64,000 bases of DNA from Piscicola geometra (GCA_943735955.1 OX030957.1:12947017-13011016), one strand, 5' to 3'. Counted from the first letter of the stretch, positions 50,401 to 61,773 are shown. Program-made: numbers and translations. The notes: generated by a model from the sequence alone, not told the origin.

Positions 50401-52753
50401 ATCATCAGACAGAGATGAGTCCCCCGACAATTCCTGCTGTCTCTTGATGAGCACTTCTAGTGGGATGAACGAGGTTCGCAGGCGAATCTCCTTTGACGTC
50501 TCGTTGACTTCACTGTCGCTCCTGTTCGCCTTCAGCGCCCCTTCCCTCACCGCCCTCGAACACGCCTTGTTGTCATCGGACATCATGCACAACTGCACAC
50601 CAGAACTCCCTTCTAAAGTGTCCCTTTCTTCTTCTTCTTCTGCTTCAGCAGCATTATCGTCATTAACAGCATCATCATCATCATCATCGTCTTCTTCCTC
50701 ATCATCCGTAATGATAATTGGCTCAAAGTCTGTTATCTTATCATCATCATCATCAACATCACCTCCTCCTGTATTTACTGCATCAGGTTTTTTCGTCTCA
50801 TCAACTTCGCCTTTATCCTCCTTCCCATCCTCCCCTCCCCCTCCTTTTTCTTCATTTTCCTCTTCCTCCTTCTCTCTCTCTCCCTCCTCATCTTCTATGC
50901 TTGCTGCTGCTTTTTGCACGTAATGCGAAAAAACCTGAAAAGCAAGATTTCGGATCTAAATATTCACCGGTCCCAACTTCCGATCGTTCAGATCATAACC
51001 GAACTTAGTGAATAATAAATTGAAGATAATATATTCTGATTAATAATCATAATTATTAATATATCGATAAAACAAGGCAAAGATGGGCGACTAAACAGAC
51101 TCCAAACGTGGTTGAATAAATAAATTTAGTTTCGAACCTGGTTGAGCCTCTCGTTTCCCAGCTTCTTGTTCGCATCCAACTTCCTCCTCAACTCCTCATC
51201 TCTCTCAGCTGGGTCAACACTGGCACTTGCAAGGGTTCGTCAGCAAATACTAGTATTGTCTGAAAACTTATCTCTATACTTCATGCCTGGATTTTTCAGT
51301 ATAAATAAAACACAAATAAATATAAATAAACACCAAATAAAATGTATGATGGGTGAAGGGAATTTAACTGACTCGGCAGCGTCGGTGAGACCACACCCAA
51401 ACTCCTCCTCGTAGTCCTTGATGCGCCGTCCCTTCAGCAGCTCACCTACCTCCACAAAGACACTCTGACTCAGGCGTTGAATCTTCGCTTTGCTGTCGTT
51501 GGTTCGAGTGGTTGCGAAGGTTGGAAAGATTGAGTTTTGTGGGGAAAGAGGGGAGGTGGGGTGTTGGAACGATGTCTGATGCAAAGATGTGATGTTTGAT
51601 AGTAGTTTTGTGAGTTTTGCCTGCGTTATATAAAGCTTATGGGAGAAAGTGAAAACAATGGATGTCTTGAGTGGAGATGTGTTGATGATTTAGGTGTTGA
51701 TGATTTAGGTGTTGATGATTTATATGGAAATGTGTTGGAGACCTGAATGAAAGCTTGAACTTTTCGTTGCATTTCGTGATCAGTTCGAGCATGTCGCAGT
51801 AGTCGGGGAAGTAATGGTGTTGGTTGATGAGGTGGCAGATGGTGCGGTTGATTTGAGAGTAAGATGTGCCTGGGAAAAATGGAACAATTAAATTTTAATA
51901 TTTTAATTAAATTATTATAGTTGGCTTTATAAATTGTAATTTAATGTAATTGATGAATATGGATGAAGATGTAACTCATGAATATGCATCTTCAAACCAT
52001 TGTAGACGAAGGGTTTTTCAGATTGCCTGCCTAACTGAGACTTCTCCTTCTTCAACTTGCAGTGCATGTTCCAAATCTCAACCAGTTTGGCCTTGTATCT
52101 GGTGTGTCAATGGAGAGATGCTATGAAGAAGCTGCTTAATAATTATGAAAAGTTTAAACTTTGCATTTTATAGATATTTTATTCCATTGAGTGTATAAAA
52201 CATTGAAAATATTTCGATGTTTATTCATACTAATGCTTATTTTTGTGTAGTTTTGAAAAAGTTGACAATGTAAGAACATGCAACAAACTTTTCACATAAG
52301 GTGTAATCTGATTCATCTTTCATGGCATTCATACTGAGTTCCTTTTCTTCTAGACATTTTATTCTCTCGTGCAAAATCTGAACAAGGTTGTTTGTGCATT
52401 GTAGTATTCAATGAATTAGTGTTTATCAAGTCTAAATGTGATTTTTAGTCAATAAAAATGAATTTCAATAACAAGGTTTGAGTTTAAAATAAAATAAATT
52501 ATAATGATTTTAAAATGAATCAATTTTTATGCTGAGCATATGATCACAGTTCATTATTTAATTGTTATAATTTGACAAATATTTTCTAAGGGTTTCAATA
52601 TTTTTCTTAACGCTTTATTACATGTAACTTTTAAATTATAAAAAATAATAAACTGCCTACTTTCATACTCAAATCCAGTTTTTTCAATTTTCTATTTCTT
52701 TTAGCTTCTTTTTCAGACAAGACATCATAATCACGAATTTCAGAATTTGACAT
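47497..52753 (-). CDS. DAXX: DAXX homologue, H3.3/H4 histone chaperone
   Basis: Seven exons: 52753-52661, 52377-52289, 52098-51998, 51869-51743, 51492-51373, 51225-51138, 50934-47497; all phases agree, giving 1351 aa. Residues about 20-220 form the DAXX histone-binding helical region. Diagnostic stretches are LEEKELSM, AKLVEIW, YNGTSYSQINRTICHLIN, FPDYCDMLE, FVEVGELLKGRR, FGCGLTD, VDPAERDEELRRKLDANK and NERLNQVFSHY. In vertebrates this region wraps the H3.3-H4 dimer and the protein works with ATRX in the nucleus. Then follow long Asp/Glu tracts, a helical segment at about 430-486, a KKRK-type nuclear signal near 495, Thr-rich and Asn-rich low complexity, and several SUMO-interacting-like motifs, the last at the C-terminus (NNITILD). 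The N-terminal helical bundle of vertebrate DAXX is absent: an in-frame TAA precedes the ATG, and a good acceptor just upstream suggests a 5' UTR intron. Confidence 0.88.
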
Positions 52754-53125
52754 AATTATGCTTAGTAATTAAAACTCGCTATAATATGCAGCACTGATTT
52801 GAAAAGAAAAAGAGAAGTAAAAGCCAAATGAACTCTTTTAAAAAAGGTTCAACTAACAGAAAACTATAAACGAATATTTATTTTCTTTTCGATTTTTTAT
52901 GATTATTTTTCCCAAAAACAAATTCATTTTAGAGTTATCGAAAAAATGTGTTGTTAAGTAAAAAATAAAAACTCTGATAAACCATTGAAAAATGTTTTAT
53001 ACAAAAAAATGATTTATTTGTTTAAAAGATTTTATTTCAAACAAAATATTGTTATTATGCGCATTTATAAAATTATTATATTCCTCAATGAAGAAATATT
53101 TATTTAATGAAAGTACAGAAGTGCC
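52754..53125. other. Upstream region of the DAXX-like gene
   Basis: On the minus strand a long pyrimidine tract followed by CAAATCAG (ends near 52,796) is a good splice acceptor for a 5' UTR exon. No coding exon is visible upstream to 53.1 kb. Confidence 0.45.
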
Positions 53126-53269
53126 AGTTAAGAGTTACGAGACACTAGAGAGAGAGATTTATTAACAAAACAACGTTATATATATAGACTTATATAATAT
53201 AGTACGTTAATAAAGGATTGCCCAGGACTTCCTGTCTGGTGAGCACGTGTGCGTATGAAGGCCACTACA
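53126..53269 (-). repeat. 3' LTR of the gypsy element
   Basis: 144 bp, starting TGTAGTGGCC on the minus strand and ending AACTCTTAACT. It pairs with the 5' LTR at 57,479-57,619 with visible divergence in the middle (for example an inserted ATATATATAG-like run), which indicates an old insertion. Confidence 0.8.
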
Positions 53270-53516
53270 ACACTCCCCCACCAGAGAGTACTGCGAACGA
53301 AGAAGCAAAAAATATTGTCAAGCTGTGAATTTTGTTGATGCAATAGTTGCTGTTGTTGTTGCAATGGTGCATGTGCAGTCTTTTGTGAACTCAACGAAGC
53401 GAGTAATGATGCAAGAGAAAACGAAGATGACGACGAGAAAAAGTGGGTAGTGCTGAAAATGATGATGAAGATTTGGTTAGCACGATTGAGGGACGGTTGA
53501 TAGACAAGGCGATGAG

Positions 53517-56500
53517 TCAGGTTGCGTAATCTGCCAAATTCTTTGGCCAGTGCACCCTTCTGCCGGACCTTGTGTGGATTGGAGGTGGCTGTTGAGTATT
53601 CGGGACGTTCGATGAGCTGGTAGTCGTTGTTGTTGGCGGATTGAGAATTGGAATGCTGGGTGCCACCGGTGTATTGTCAGAGGAGCCAGCATTTGAAAGA
53701 AATGCGGGTTTGAGCCTGTCGACTGAGACGGTGTCTCTATGCCCGTTCTTTTCTAAGACAAAATATTTTGCTCTTCTCTCAAGAACGACGTACGGACCCT
53801 CGTATGGAGACTGAAGCGGTTGTCTATGCGAGTCCACACGCACGAAAACCTTTGGTGTGGTTAGAAGGTCTTTTGGGATGTAGCTTGTAGTTTGTTGCTC
53901 CCTTGGTGGCTCTGCTTTGATGTTTTTCATCTGATCCTTGAACGTGAGACGTAACTTGCTATGTCAAGAGTAGATGTATTGCTGGAAGAACACTCACCGG
54001 GCAGTCTCAACGCCGTCCCACAAACCAGTTCTGCTGGTGAACATTGGAGATCCTCCTTTACCGATGACCGGATTCCCAATAGGACTACAGGCAAGGACTC
54101 CATCCATCCGCCAGCTGAAGGGTGTGCTCCAAGGGAGGACTTTAGTTGCCGATGGAGACGCTCGACCATACCATTGGCTGCAGGATGGTATGCAGTTGTT
54201 CTCACATTATGTATACCCAGCAACCTGCTCATCTGGTGGATAGACGAGACGAAAATTGGCTGCCTCTATCTGTTGTGATGGTCTCGGGAACACCAAAATT
54301 CGAAACCCATCCGGCCATGATGGTTTCTGTCGAGGTGTCGCTGATGGGGATGGCTACGGGCCATCTTTTGAATCGATCAACGCAGGTTAGAATGTGAGTG
54401 AACCCTTCAGACGCAAGAGGAGGTCCCACCAGGTGGATGTGAACGTGTTGGAAACGGCATTTCGGCAATGTAAACTTGGACGGAGCTGTGATGGTGTGGC
54501 GATGTACTTTATTTTTCTGACATGGAAGACGTTCTCTGCACCATGTCCTGATGTTCTTATCCATGTTTGGCCATACAAACCGCTGCCGAATCAATTTTGA
54601 CGTAGCTGTCACACCTGGATGAGATAAAGAATGCAAAGCTAAAAACACCTTGTATCTGAGTTGCTCTGGGACGAGAGGTCTAGAAACTCCTGTTGACGTG
54701 TCTACCCAGATGTTGCCTTGGTTGAAAGGAAGAGAAATCTCTTCGAGCTGCAAAGATGTCGGTTTGAGTCGTAACGATAAATCTGAAGACTGGTGCTTGG
54801 CAATTTCTTGCATATCGATAACTGTTATCGGGTTAGCCTCAGTCAAAGAAAGCGCATCTGCCACTACATTGTCTGTTCCCTTGATGTGTTTGATCTCAGC
54901 AGAGAACTGTGAGATGAAGTCTAAATGCCTGGCTTCTCTTGGTGAGTGGCGGCTTGTGTTGGTTCTGAGAGCGAAGGTGAGTGGCTTATGATCAGTGAAG
55001 ATGGTAAACTGACGACCTTCAAGGAAGTTTTGAAAGTGCTTGATGGCTTGATAGATTGCAAGCAACTCTCGGCCAAAAGTGCTATACCTCGTTTGGGCTG
55101 GATGAAATTTGTGCAAGAAAAAAGCTAAAGGTTGACGCTTACCTTTCCGTACCTGCTTGAAAACTGCTCCTGCTGCTATGTCCGAAGCATCAGTTAGGAG
55201 TTGCAGCTCCCATCTATCATCAATGAAACCCAAGCTTGTGGCATTTTGAAGAGCTTCTTTCGTCTGATGGAAGGCTTGAGTTTGAGCATCAGTCAAGCAA
55301 AAGGATTTTGTAGATGGCTTCTTTCTGAGAACATCTGTTAACTGTGCCAATAAACTGGAGCAATGAGAATGAAACGCCTGTAGAAATTAACCATTCCTAT
55401 AAACCGTTGGAGTTGATTGATGCTTTGCGGTTGTTTGTACTCCACGATTGCTTGGATTCTGTTGGAAAGAGACCTGATTCCGTCTTTGTTGAGGTGGTGT
55501 CCAAGGAAGTTGGTAGATGGTACGGCAAATTCACACTTGTCGACGTTGATGGTGAGATTAAATTTGCTGAATCTGCTGAATACTTCCTAGAGATGAAGGT
55601 GATGTTCTTCTAGAGAGGTGCTGGTGATCAGTACATCATCGATGTACACAAAAGCATAAGTCAAACCTCTGAGAACTTCGTCCACAAACCGTTGGAAGGT
55701 TTGAGCCGCGTTCCTTAGACCAAAGGGAAGACGAACAAACTCATATAATCCGAAAGGTGTTGTATTAGCGGTTTTCTGTATGTCTTCTTCTGCGATTGGA
55801 ATGTGGTGGAAAGCTCTCACCAAGTCGATTCGTGAGAAGATGTTGCAGTTGACGAGGTTGTTATTGAAATCGTGAAGATGAGGAACTGGATACCTGCCTA
55901 GAATAGTGTCACTATTCAATGCACGGTAGTCACCGCATGGCCTCCAATCTCCAGACGCCTTCGGTACCAAGTGTAGCGGCGAAGACCACGGACTTGATGA
56001 AGGTCTTATTATGCAAAGTTGGATCATGTGGTCAAACTCGGCTTTCGCAAACTTCAACTTCTCAGGTGACAGACGGCGTGGCTTTTGAAACGTAGGAGGT
56101 CCTTCGGTGATTATGCTGTGCCTCGTCTTGTGTTGCACCTCTTCGTTGAAATTCGATGGTCGGCAGATGGTTGGGCATCTCTCTAGAGGTCTTGCTACTA
56201 CCTCAACAGATGACCTCGCAACTCGAATCTGTGTCGGCACTGACTTGGAGATTGACCCGATGACAGCCAAGGATGTTGTGTTGTCCACCAGGCGTTGGCG
56301 AGACATGTCCACTCCCAAACTGAAATGAGACAGAACATCCGCTCCAATTATGGGTTTCTTGACGTCGGCTACGAGAAAAATCCAGAGAAATTGCCTGCGT
56401 AAACCGAGGTTGACCATCAGGGATTTCTGTCCATACGTTTTGATGATGGAGTTGTTGGCTGCACGAAGCGTGAACGATGATTGGGTGAGAGAATGATTGA

Positions 56501-57446
56501 CTGGTGGAGGAATGACGCTTACTTCTGCACCAGTGACGATTAGGAACTTGTGGTTGTTGAATGCGTCTTTTATAAACAATAGACGACTCATGTTTTGTTG
56601 GCCGTGGACAGATGTCGCTCCTACTGTCCGGCCCTGCCTTTTAAAATGAGTGAAAGTGCATGGTGGTGTGCAATTTCGTGCCTGTTTCCCAAACGTTTGA
56701 TGGTACCAGCACATGCCTGACGTGGTGTTCGAGCTTCTAGAACGAGGTGAATTGTGTCGACTGTTTGAACAAATTCTCCCTCGTGGTTGATTCTGGTTAG
56801 CAGCTAAAGTGGCCATACTTGTGGTGATTTGTTGAAGCCACGTGTGGATCTCCGGCATGGTTTGGGCTGAAGCTTGTGGAGTTGGCGTTGAGACTTGTGT
56901 GATGGCGGTTTGTTGAAGTTCCACCATCCTGTCTGCTTGCAGCGCCAGCTCTGCCAGTGGGATGTTCATTGAAGCCGCCAGGATTGGTTTAATCTGAGTG
57001 GGCATCTTGTCGAACCATAACTGCTTCAGAATGGCTTCGTCCATGCGATTGCTACCCAGCAGTGACTTCATGTGACGAAGAAGCTGGAAAGGTTGTCTGC
57101 CATCTGGTTGCAGGTCACCGAACAACGCTCTCAGCATGCTTGCCTCAGACTGGCAGCACCTTTGCAGAATCGCCTCTTTCAATGCTGCGTATGGCGAGGA
57201 CCCTGGCACGTCCACCAGTAGGTCTTGTACCTGCTCGGCGATGTGGAATGGGATGTGTTCCACCGCATACGAGTACTTCGTCATTTCAGATGACACTCGG
57301 GGTGTGTGGAAAATCGCCTTCACGTGGCAGAACCACAGTCTTGGGTTTGTGGTGAAAAACGCCGGTAATCTGAGTGAGCTTACTTGTTGAGTTGGCTCTG
57401 GCCTCGTCTCCTCCTCTGACGTAACTTTGAAGATAATATCGTCCAT
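53517..57446 (-). pseudogene. Gag-Pol of the gypsy element, broken
   Basis: Starts MDDIIFKV at 57446. Gag capsid-like helices are followed by a zinc knuckle ([18 protein letters not shown]). The protease active-site triplet reads VTGA instead of DTGA. Reverse transcriptase keeps FVYIDDVLI (near 55,630). RNase H keeps LLTDAS. The integrase zinc finger is visible, but the first catalytic Asp is His (HIHLVGP). Frames break near 55,590-55,350, near 54,230 and near 53,930; the integrase Glu (NGMVERLHR) and a GPY/F-type module (PYEGPYVVLER) lie after these breaks. The copy cannot make a working polyprotein. Confidence 0.88.
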
Positions 57447-57470
57447 AACGTGCGTGTTCGGGGTCACCAA

Positions 57471-57619
57471 TTATTACGAGTTAAGAGTTCAGAACCACAA
57501 GAGAGAAAGAGATTTATTTACAAAACAACGTTATACGTTTGCAAAAGGCATGCCCAAGACTTTCTGTCTGGTGAGCACGTGTGCATGTGCATGTGCGTGC
57601 CTATATGTGGGCCGCTACA
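57471..57619 (-). repeat. 5' LTR of the gypsy element
   Basis: About 149 bp, beginning TGTAGCGGCC on the minus strand and ending just before TGGTGACCCC. It contains an AATAAA (AAATAAATCTC). Confidence 0.8.
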
Positions 57620-57621
57620 GA

Positions 57622-57870
57622 ACAAAGGGAAACAACATGATTTGGCAATCCTGGACTTTACTGAGGCCTTCGACAAAGTTGCTCACATTACTTAAGCGAC
57701 TGATGATGAAGCTGCAACAGTACAGGATGCGTGACAGACTATGGAATGGATGAAAGCCTTCTTGACGAACAGAAGCCAAAGTGTCGTCAATGATTCAATG
57801 GTTGAAAGAGAAACTTCAACTCCTGTTCCAGCCAGTAGTTAGTGGAGTGCCACAAGCAACAGCTACTTGA
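57622..57870 (+). pseudogene. LINE reverse-transcriptase fragment
   Basis: Reads DLAILDFTEAFDKVAH, the RT motif around the first catalytic Asp in CR1/jockey-type LINEs, then after frame breaks WMKAFLTNRSQSVV and SGVPQ. It begins exactly at the outer edge of the gypsy 5' LTR, and the upstream half of the LINE is not found on the far side of the gypsy element. Confidence 0.75.
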
Positions 57871-59280
57871 ATATAATAGAAAACAAAAAATTATAAAAAA
57901 TATATATAAATTAAAATCTGCTGCTATTCGTCAATGGAAATAATGTAAGAATCCATCTTTTCATTTTTTTCATAATTATGAAAAATTTTAGAAAATCAGT
58001 TTAAATAAATTATATTATGAACATTGTAAGTAAGAAATAAAACAAGCTTTCTAGCCGACTAGTTATCAATAATTGTTAGTCGTAGATGGTGGAGAAAAAC
58101 ACGGATGTTTTCAAATGTACTTGCATCTGATTGATCTGACTTGTTCTCAAATTAGCTCTGGATTATTTCTTATATGCAGTGGTTTTGAATAAAAGTCCTA
58201 ATTTTAATTTTTTCGAGAATCTTTGAAAAAATATGATCATGAATAAAATAAAGCTTTGAAGAAAAGTTAAAATATCGTCATTAACTTTGGTCCAAATCAT
58301 TTTTTTCGTTTGAGACGACTATACATTCATATACTTTTGAGGATGTAGTTGCTTGTAGTAAAGATTAGCTGTAGTGTTTAACATTTAAAACAAGTTAAAA
58401 TTGATTAAAATATGTCCGTTAGGCTTATACAATTTTTGCAACCTGATAGCATGCGTCGATGACTTTTGATGTAAAAGCACTAAAATGATCCGTCAATTTA
58501 GAATTATTTCTCAAAATACTAACAACAATTCAAAATACTATTCGGGAATTGTGTACTCGAATGAGTTAAATTGAAAAAAATAATTTTAATAAAAATACCT
58601 ATTCGCCTAATCAACATTTTTATAAAAATATTATGTGTTTTTCATTAGAATTGCTGACAAAAATAGAGCAGAATGAATTTTCCGTGAGCATTTGGTATGT
58701 AGAGTTTATAAAAGCGATAGATTATTCAAAATTAACTTAAATTAATTTAGACAATTTAATTTCAAACAAAAAGTTACATTTAAAATATTAATACAGCGTA
58801 AGTTTAAGTAGCATTTGTCCTACCATTATATTGAATATCATCTCTACATGCTTGTCCATTCAACAATCAATTCTAAAGCCACGGGGACAGAATCAAAACA
58901 AAGAAATGCCTTGTCGAGAAAATCTGCCGTTCCAAGAGACTATTTGAGTCGATAGAAAAGAATATTATTGTTTTCAAAAACGAGACGGGCTTTAAGGCAA
59001 TTGATTGGACACCCGCCTCTCTTCTTAGTTGGAAACTACACTTTTCAAAGCAGATATATGAATGAAAATCGATTATATAGTAGTTGTACAAATATTTTAT
59101 TTCTTTATATTATTTTCTATAAATAGTAAATGCAAGAAAAGAATTGCCGTCTTTCTAGATTCAGGTTTTCTTAAATTTCAAATGAATATACCAGATAAAC
59201 GCTAAATTGCATTCATTGATTTTTGTTAAAAAATTCTAAACCTAACTTTTTTTTTCAATTTTAATGTTTAAATTTTATTT
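57871..59280. other. AT-rich region upstream of the C-type lectin gene
   Basis: No gene supported. A pyrimidine-rich acceptor TTTTATTTCAG ends two bases before the lectin ATG, so a 5' UTR exon of that gene should lie somewhere in this stretch. Confidence 0.45.
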
Positions 59281-59285
59281 CAGTC

Positions 59286-59977
59286 ATGGGCTTTTCCAAG
59301 TGGATTCTGGGTTTTGCTTGTGTCCTGGTGGCGATTAGCTACGTCAGCGCAGGTTACTAACATTTAAACTTATTAAATTTAAAGTATTAAAAAATAATTT
59401 AATAAAATATTTCACGGATGGGGTACTTTAATCAAATTATTCCGACAGGGTGCCCTAGTGGCTACACAGATGTGAATGGAAGGTGCTTGAAGACCGTTAA
59501 AACGAGAAAGTCGTGGAGCAACGCTCAAAAAGATTGCATGTCGACCGGTGGGTACCTGGCTGAAGAATTGAGTGCAGGTGACACGGAAGCCTTGGTGAAG
59601 CTAGCTCCTGAGTTCGGCGGTATGTTTAACCATTTGATATAACATTTCAACAAAAGCAAATATTTAAAAACCATGTGGTATATAATATTCTCATTTATAT
59701 CATGGGTTTGTCGTTCACAGGAGGCTGTGATTACTTTTGGATCGGAGGTTTGAGGTGCCACGAAACTTGGGTTTGGCCTCGCGCATCGATTGAAGACAGC
59801 TACAAGCCTGGAGAGTGCAAATTCCCGCGGCCAGCATGTGGTCTCAGTTATACCAATTGGATAAAAGATGAACCAAACAATTGGGGAAACAAAGAAAATT
59901 GCGTGCAATTAGGATGGGGTATCAAGTGGAATGATAATGATTGCAACACCAATCATTGCTATGTATGCCAAGCATAG
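59286..59977 (+). CDS. Secreted C-type lectin-like protein, single CTLD
   Basis: Three exons: 59286-59352, 59449-59619, 59721-59977; phases agree and give 164 aa. Exon 1 is a signal peptide (MGFSKWILGFACVLVAISYV). The mature part is one C-type lectin domain: opening GCPSGY, the WSNAQKDC helix, GGYLAE, the WIGG core, then EPN (in KDEPNNWGN) and WND (in IKWNDNDC), and the final CYVCQ. EPN with WND is the pattern of calcium-dependent mannose-type sugar binding, so a pattern-recognition or opsonic role is plausible. An extra Cys pair lies in LRCHETW and GECKFPRPAC. Poly(A) signals AATAAA are at 60056 and 60076. Confidence 0.9.
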
Positions 59978-60081
59978 GCATCAAGCCTAGGCTGCAAGGT
60001 GAGTTGATAGCTCTCCTCAAGAAAACTAACTTGAAGCATTTGATGATGAACTTTTAATAAATTTCAAAGTTATTCAATAAA

Positions 60082-60720
60082 AAGTCTGGTTTTCTGCTCA
60101 AATATTAAAAATCTTAAAGTTGTCTTGCATTGTAAGCATACAAATGCGTTTTTATTCGCAAAAAATACTGAGACGTTAGCAAACAAAAGGGAAACAAAAG
60201 ATTACTTATATTATATTACAATGTGAAACGTCCTTATTCTCAAACGTAGAAAAATAAATGTATGATTAATCACATAGAAAAGTTTTTTAAAAAAAATTAA
60301 AATTTCAATCAATGACATAATTTACAGTGTGAAAAGATGAGAAGATCTGTTGATCACTTAACATTCCAAGCTTTCTGTGCAAATAATATCAAATAATAGT
60401 TTTTATTTGTAAGCATATGAAAAAGATTTGACTCGAAAAAAAATACTTATATTGATATTTTTGCAAAACAAAAGAGATACCGAAAACTACTTAGATACAG
60501 TGTGTTTTTTTCCAACTATAAAAGAAAATGAATGCATTATTACGAAGAATAATTTGTATATATAAAATATAACTAAATGCTCCGAAATAATCAAATAATT
60601 CTAAACTCTATGCAAACAAAAAAATTGTTATTTTCCTGAAAAAACAAGACGATTTCATGAATCTTAATCGGCCAATTTATAAGCACATTTTAAAACCACA
60701 TGATAGAGTGAATATCTTTA
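60082..60720. other. AT-rich intergenic stretch
   Basis: Nothing recognisable apart from flank of the lectin 3' end. Confidence 0.45.
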
Positions 60721-60727
60721 CAAAGTA

Positions 60728-60988
60728 ATGAATTTAAAATCAGTCGCAAAACTATGTATGTCATTGTTGTGCTTAGAAATGATCAATGCAAACCTTTGCT
60801 ACGAGTGTGGTGATGTGCACAGAATGAAGGAAGGCAAAGAACTTTCGAGAAAAGATTCACTCATCCGACTCTACAAGACAGCTCAAGAACGACTCATGAA
60901 CTCAAGCTCGGAAATGAGTGGAGGCGTGAAGGGCAGATACAGAACTGATGGTGAAGAAGATGAAGATGTTAGTCTGAGAACCCTTTAG
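60728..60988 (+). CDS. Small possible secreted protein, 86 aa, unknown
   Basis: An ATG-to-TAG frame with a hydrophobic start (MNLKSVAKLCMSLLCLEMIN) that looks like a signal peptide with cleavage near Ala21. The mature chain begins NLCYECGD (one close Cys pair), then has a basic helical-looking middle (KDSLIRLYKTAQERLM) and an acidic end. GC content is above that of the flanks. It matches no family I recognise. It could be a secreted peptide precursor, a first exon of a longer gene, or chance. Confidence 0.4.
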   Translation: MNLKSVAKLCMSLLCLEMINANLCYECGDVHRMKEGKELSRKDSLIRLYKTAQERLMNSSSEMSGGVKGRYRTDGEEDEDVSLRTL

Positions 60989-61627
60989 GTGTTTTCAAAT
61001 TCAAAATCATTTGCACATTAGAACCATGCGAACAGACCCGTAGCCCCCTGTTTCAGAAATTATAAATATATTATTTCAATTTTAGTATTATGTTATTATT
61101 ATTATTTTAGTTAACTTGCGGCAATGTAGAAGTTATATAATCATGGTTATTACTTTCTTTGGCACACCTGACCTTATGTCGTCCTGTATGTATCGAAATC
61201 GTGATTTAAAATATGTTGTGATCGATGAGAATTCAAAGATATCAAACAATCAATCAACCAAATAAATTTCATCAAACATATTTGACATTTAGATTTTCCT
61301 CCTAACTTTTTGCCCCTTGAACTAAATTCCTGGCTACGGTCTGCATGCGAAAATATATCGTTTCAAATAAAGTGCCGAATATATGATATTCATGTTATAA
61401 GCTTTTTTGAAAAGTGCATTTAAATAAATAACTTTTAACGCACCCATGCATAAGGCGCACCCAAGTGACATAAGATATTGCAACACATCAGAGCTATGCG
61501 GCCCAATGTCCCAAGAGCCGAAGCGACTTCAGCTCGGAAGCCAAGACCTGCTCAGGCCAAATGTGTGGACTGGCCAACTCAATACGTTAGTCCCATGATA
61601 CTTAATCATTTATTTGAATTAAATCAT
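60989..61627. other. Intergenic stretch with repeat-like patches
   Basis: ATCAATCAACCAAATAAATTTC near 61,244 resembles the repeat at 305-400. A GC-rich patch at 61,478-61,585 is open but has no family resemblance. Confidence 0.35.
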
Positions 61628-61771
61628 TTATTTTTACATTTATATGTGTATGAAATACTTTATTTTTACATTTATATGTGTATGAAATACTTTATTTTTA
61701 CATTTATATGTGTATGAAATACTTTATTTTTACATTTATATGTGTATGAAATAATTTATTCTTACATTTAA
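61628..61771. repeat. 32-bp minisatellite, 4.5 copies
   Basis: The unit is TTTATTTTTACATTTATA followed by TGTGTATGAAATAC. The first copies are identical, and changes appear only at the right end (ATAATTTATTCTTAC). It abuts the SINE at 61,774. Confidence 0.95.
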
Positions 61772-61773
61772 AT

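Larger units (their letters stand above)
53126..57619 (-). mobile_element. Ty3/gypsy LTR retrotransposon, inactivated
   Basis: The minus-strand element has short LTRs at both ends (57619 to about 57471, and 53269-53126). Each starts TGTAG(T/C)GGCC and shares GTGCTCACCAGACAG. A primer-binding-type TGGTGACCCCGAAC lies next to the 5' LTR at 57469-57456, and a purine-rich GGTGGGGGAG run abuts the 3' LTR. Domain order gag, protease, reverse transcriptase, RNase H, integrase places it in Ty3/gypsy. No clear target duplication was seen, and the outer LTR ends differ by a few bases. Confidence 0.9.

Noticed and set aside
47758..50923. Long plus-strand frames (up to about 190 codons) opposite the DAXX last exon
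   Set aside because: They come from translating Asn, Thr, Asp and Glu codon repeats in the antisense direction (Val, Ser and His tracts). The minus strand is continuous with the DAXX histone-binding exons.
54229..57355. Plus-strand frames across the gypsy element
   Set aside because: They are antisense to gag-pol and without family resemblance.
53126..57619. Gypsy element as an endogenous retrovirus with an envelope gene
   Set aside because: After the integrase C-terminal module there is only a short tail before the purine tract and LTR; no envelope-like frame with signal peptide or membrane segment.
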